From: Bdellovibrio sp.
Lineage (GTDB): Bacteria > Bdellovibrionota > Bdellovibrionia > Bdellovibrionales > Bdellovibrionaceae
DNA: 5,868 nucleotides
Assembly (NCBI GenBank): GCA_017745015.1
Contig: JAGIAF010000205.1
Coordinates: 1 to 5,868 of the forward strand
Direction: 5' to 3'
Position numbers and translations under genes: made by a program. This document shows positions 4,820 to 5,868 of this stretch, piece by piece. The notes below the pieces were generated by a model. That model ran no database searches. It saw nothing but the letters and a program-made list of their open reading frames with translations, and was not told where the DNA came from. Each line of letters starts with the position of its first letter. Positions within the stretch are counted from its first letter, which is position 1.

Positions 4820-5868
4820 CTACTTAAACAGTAATTCTTGGGATTCTTTTAAATAACTTAACCCATCCAGATACATTCGCTCTCCATCTTCCGGACAAGG
4901 AAGAGGATGAGTGAAGGACATATCTTCTGCCCACTTAAAGCATCTCTTCTCGCCAAATTTGCGAACGTTAAAGCTGACAGCCCATGGACCTTCAAACCAT
5001 GCAGATTCTCCCAAATGGAAAATACTAGCGCCGGGATTGAAATCTTGAGGACGCAGCATAGAGCGACCCAAAAACATAGGTGCTGCTGTACCAGTAAGAT
5101 CCGCCAACGTCGCAGCGACATCGTTCTGATGGAAAGCTCCAGAGACTTCGATATCTTTAAACGGCTCATTCTTAGGGAAGGAACCATCCGCAGTGTGGTA
5201 CTTCATCAAAAACGGAATCGCATAGTTTTCAAAGATGCTCGTGCCACCATAGCTCGTGTGGTCCGCAACCAATACCAGCACCCAGTCTTTTTTCCATTTG
5301 CGCTTCAAAAGTGAATTATAGAAATCGCGCAATTCGGAATCAGCATAGGTGTGTTGGTTGGGACCAAGAGGTGTGGATTTACCCTTTGGCAAAACGGCAT
5401 CGTGAGTGGTGTTGGTGTTGATTCCAATCAACATTGGCTCCGTCATGGTGTTCATCTTGGATTCGACGAAGCTGTATAGGTCCTTATCGAAAACACCCCA
5501 AGCATTTTGCTCAAACGCGGTCCAATTTGGAATCTCTCTTTTGCCCAGTGATTCTTGGAAGCCCGTTTTTAATACCAGCAAGCCCACACCGCTGGTGTAC
5601 TGATCTGAGCCTTGGAAGAACGCGGAAGAGTAGCCTTTGTTTGCTAGCAGGCGAGGCAAGCACGTGAAGTCTTTGTTTTCGATTTCAGAGAACATCACAC
5701 TCTTACCTGGAGGGTTTGGCATACTGCACATCGAGGCAAAGATACCCTCTGTCGTGCGGTGGCCACCGGCTAACATCAACTCGGGGTGCAAAGATTTTCT
5801 TTTGAGAGAGTTGAAGAACGGCAGAATTTCAAATTCGCCGATTTTTTTATCGACCATGTTGCCAGACC
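4820..5868 (-). CDS. LTA synthase-like sulfatase/phosphoglycerol transferase family protein, 5' end missing
   Basis: The frame is open to the window edge (codons for S, G, N precede the ATG at 5857), so the N terminus lies outside. Counting from that Met, 345 residues are visible, covering most of an alkaline-phosphatase/sulfatase-superfamily catalytic domain. GGHRTTEGIFASMCSMPNPP at 31-50 carries the candidate nucleophile Thr (T35, next to T36), as in LtaS-type enzymes. TTHDAV (H152) matches the substrate-pocket His region. VADHTSYGG at 197-205 is the metal-binding Asp-His motif (D199, H200), and HQNDVAATLADLTG at 243-256 is the usual helix near the domain end. Such enzymes act outside the inner membrane and transfer phosphoglycerol or related groups. 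Family members usually have N-terminal membrane helices, which would be beyond this window. A Gram-negative host would not make true lipoteichoic acid, so a glucan, lipid or glycan acceptor is more likely. The substrate is not readable. The gene ends at the shared terminator 4765-4796. Confidence 0.85.
   Translation of the reverse strand, partial: SGNMVDKKIGEFEILPFFNSLKRKSLHPELMLAGGHRTTEGIFASMCSMPNPPGKSVMFSEIENKDFTCLPRLLANKGYSSAFFQGSDQYTSGVGLLVLKTGFQESLGKREIPNWTAFEQNAWGVFDKDLYSFVESKMNTMTEPMLIGINTNTTHDAVLPKGKSTPLGPNQHTYADSELRDFYNSLLKRKWKKDWVLVLVADHTSYGGTSIFENYAIPFLMKYHTADGSFPKNEPFKDIEVSGAFHQNDVAATLADLTGTAAPMFLGRSMLRPQDFNPGASIFHLGESAWFEGPWAVSFNVRKFGEKRCFKWAEDMSFTHPLPCPEDGERMYLDGLSYLKESQELLFK

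Noticed and set aside
4907..5314. 135-codon plus-strand frame opposite the LTA-synthase-like gene
   Set aside because: It is antisense to a conserved catalytic domain, has no ribosome site or recognisable protein character, and is best explained as a shadow.

Overview
The window looks like chromosomal DNA of a Gram-negative bacterium of moderate GC content. I suspect a Bdellovibrio-like predator (Bdellovibrionota). That is an inference from codon style, strong AAGGAGG-type ribosome sites, the gene mix and a flagellar-type (sigma-28/FliA) promoter in front of a tiny gene. No marker gene proves it. There is no phage, IS element, CRISPR array, rRNA or tRNA.

Layout, left to right. Positions 1-125 (minus) hold the N-terminal third of ApaG, cut by the window edge. 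Positions 181-1212 (minus) encode a cytoplasmic endonuclease/exonuclease/phosphatase-fold enzyme, probably co-transcribed with apaG. Positions 1268-2824 (plus) encode an M17 leucyl aminopeptidase, divergent from the previous gene across 55 bp where two candidate promoters overlap. A strong hairpin terminator follows (2832-2867). Its T-tract contains the stop codon of the convergent gene at 2866-3987 (minus), a secreted protein of unknown function with a possible NlpC/P60-like Cys/His arrangement.

Positions 3988-4652 are mostly non-coding. A probable 53-residue, cysteine-containing small protein lies on the minus strand (4253-4414), with a GTG start and an excellent Shine-Dalgarno. A cluster of inverted repeats follows (4513-4587), then a sigma-28-like promoter (TAAC-N15-GCCGATAA, 4588-4614). 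The promoter drives a complete one-gene unit: a short leader, a strong Shine-Dalgarno, a 36-residue protein (4653-4763) and a hairpin terminator (4765-4796). The same hairpin ends the gene from the right edge, a 5'-truncated LTA-synthase-like sulfatase/phosphoglycerol-transferase family protein (4820-5868, minus).

Most large genes are housekeeping or cell-envelope functions and do not form one pathway. The most interesting part is the 4.25-4.80 kb interval: two small proteins that I do not recognise, one apparently under flagellar/motility sigma-factor control. In Bdellovibrio this kind of promoter is associated with the free-swimming attack phase.
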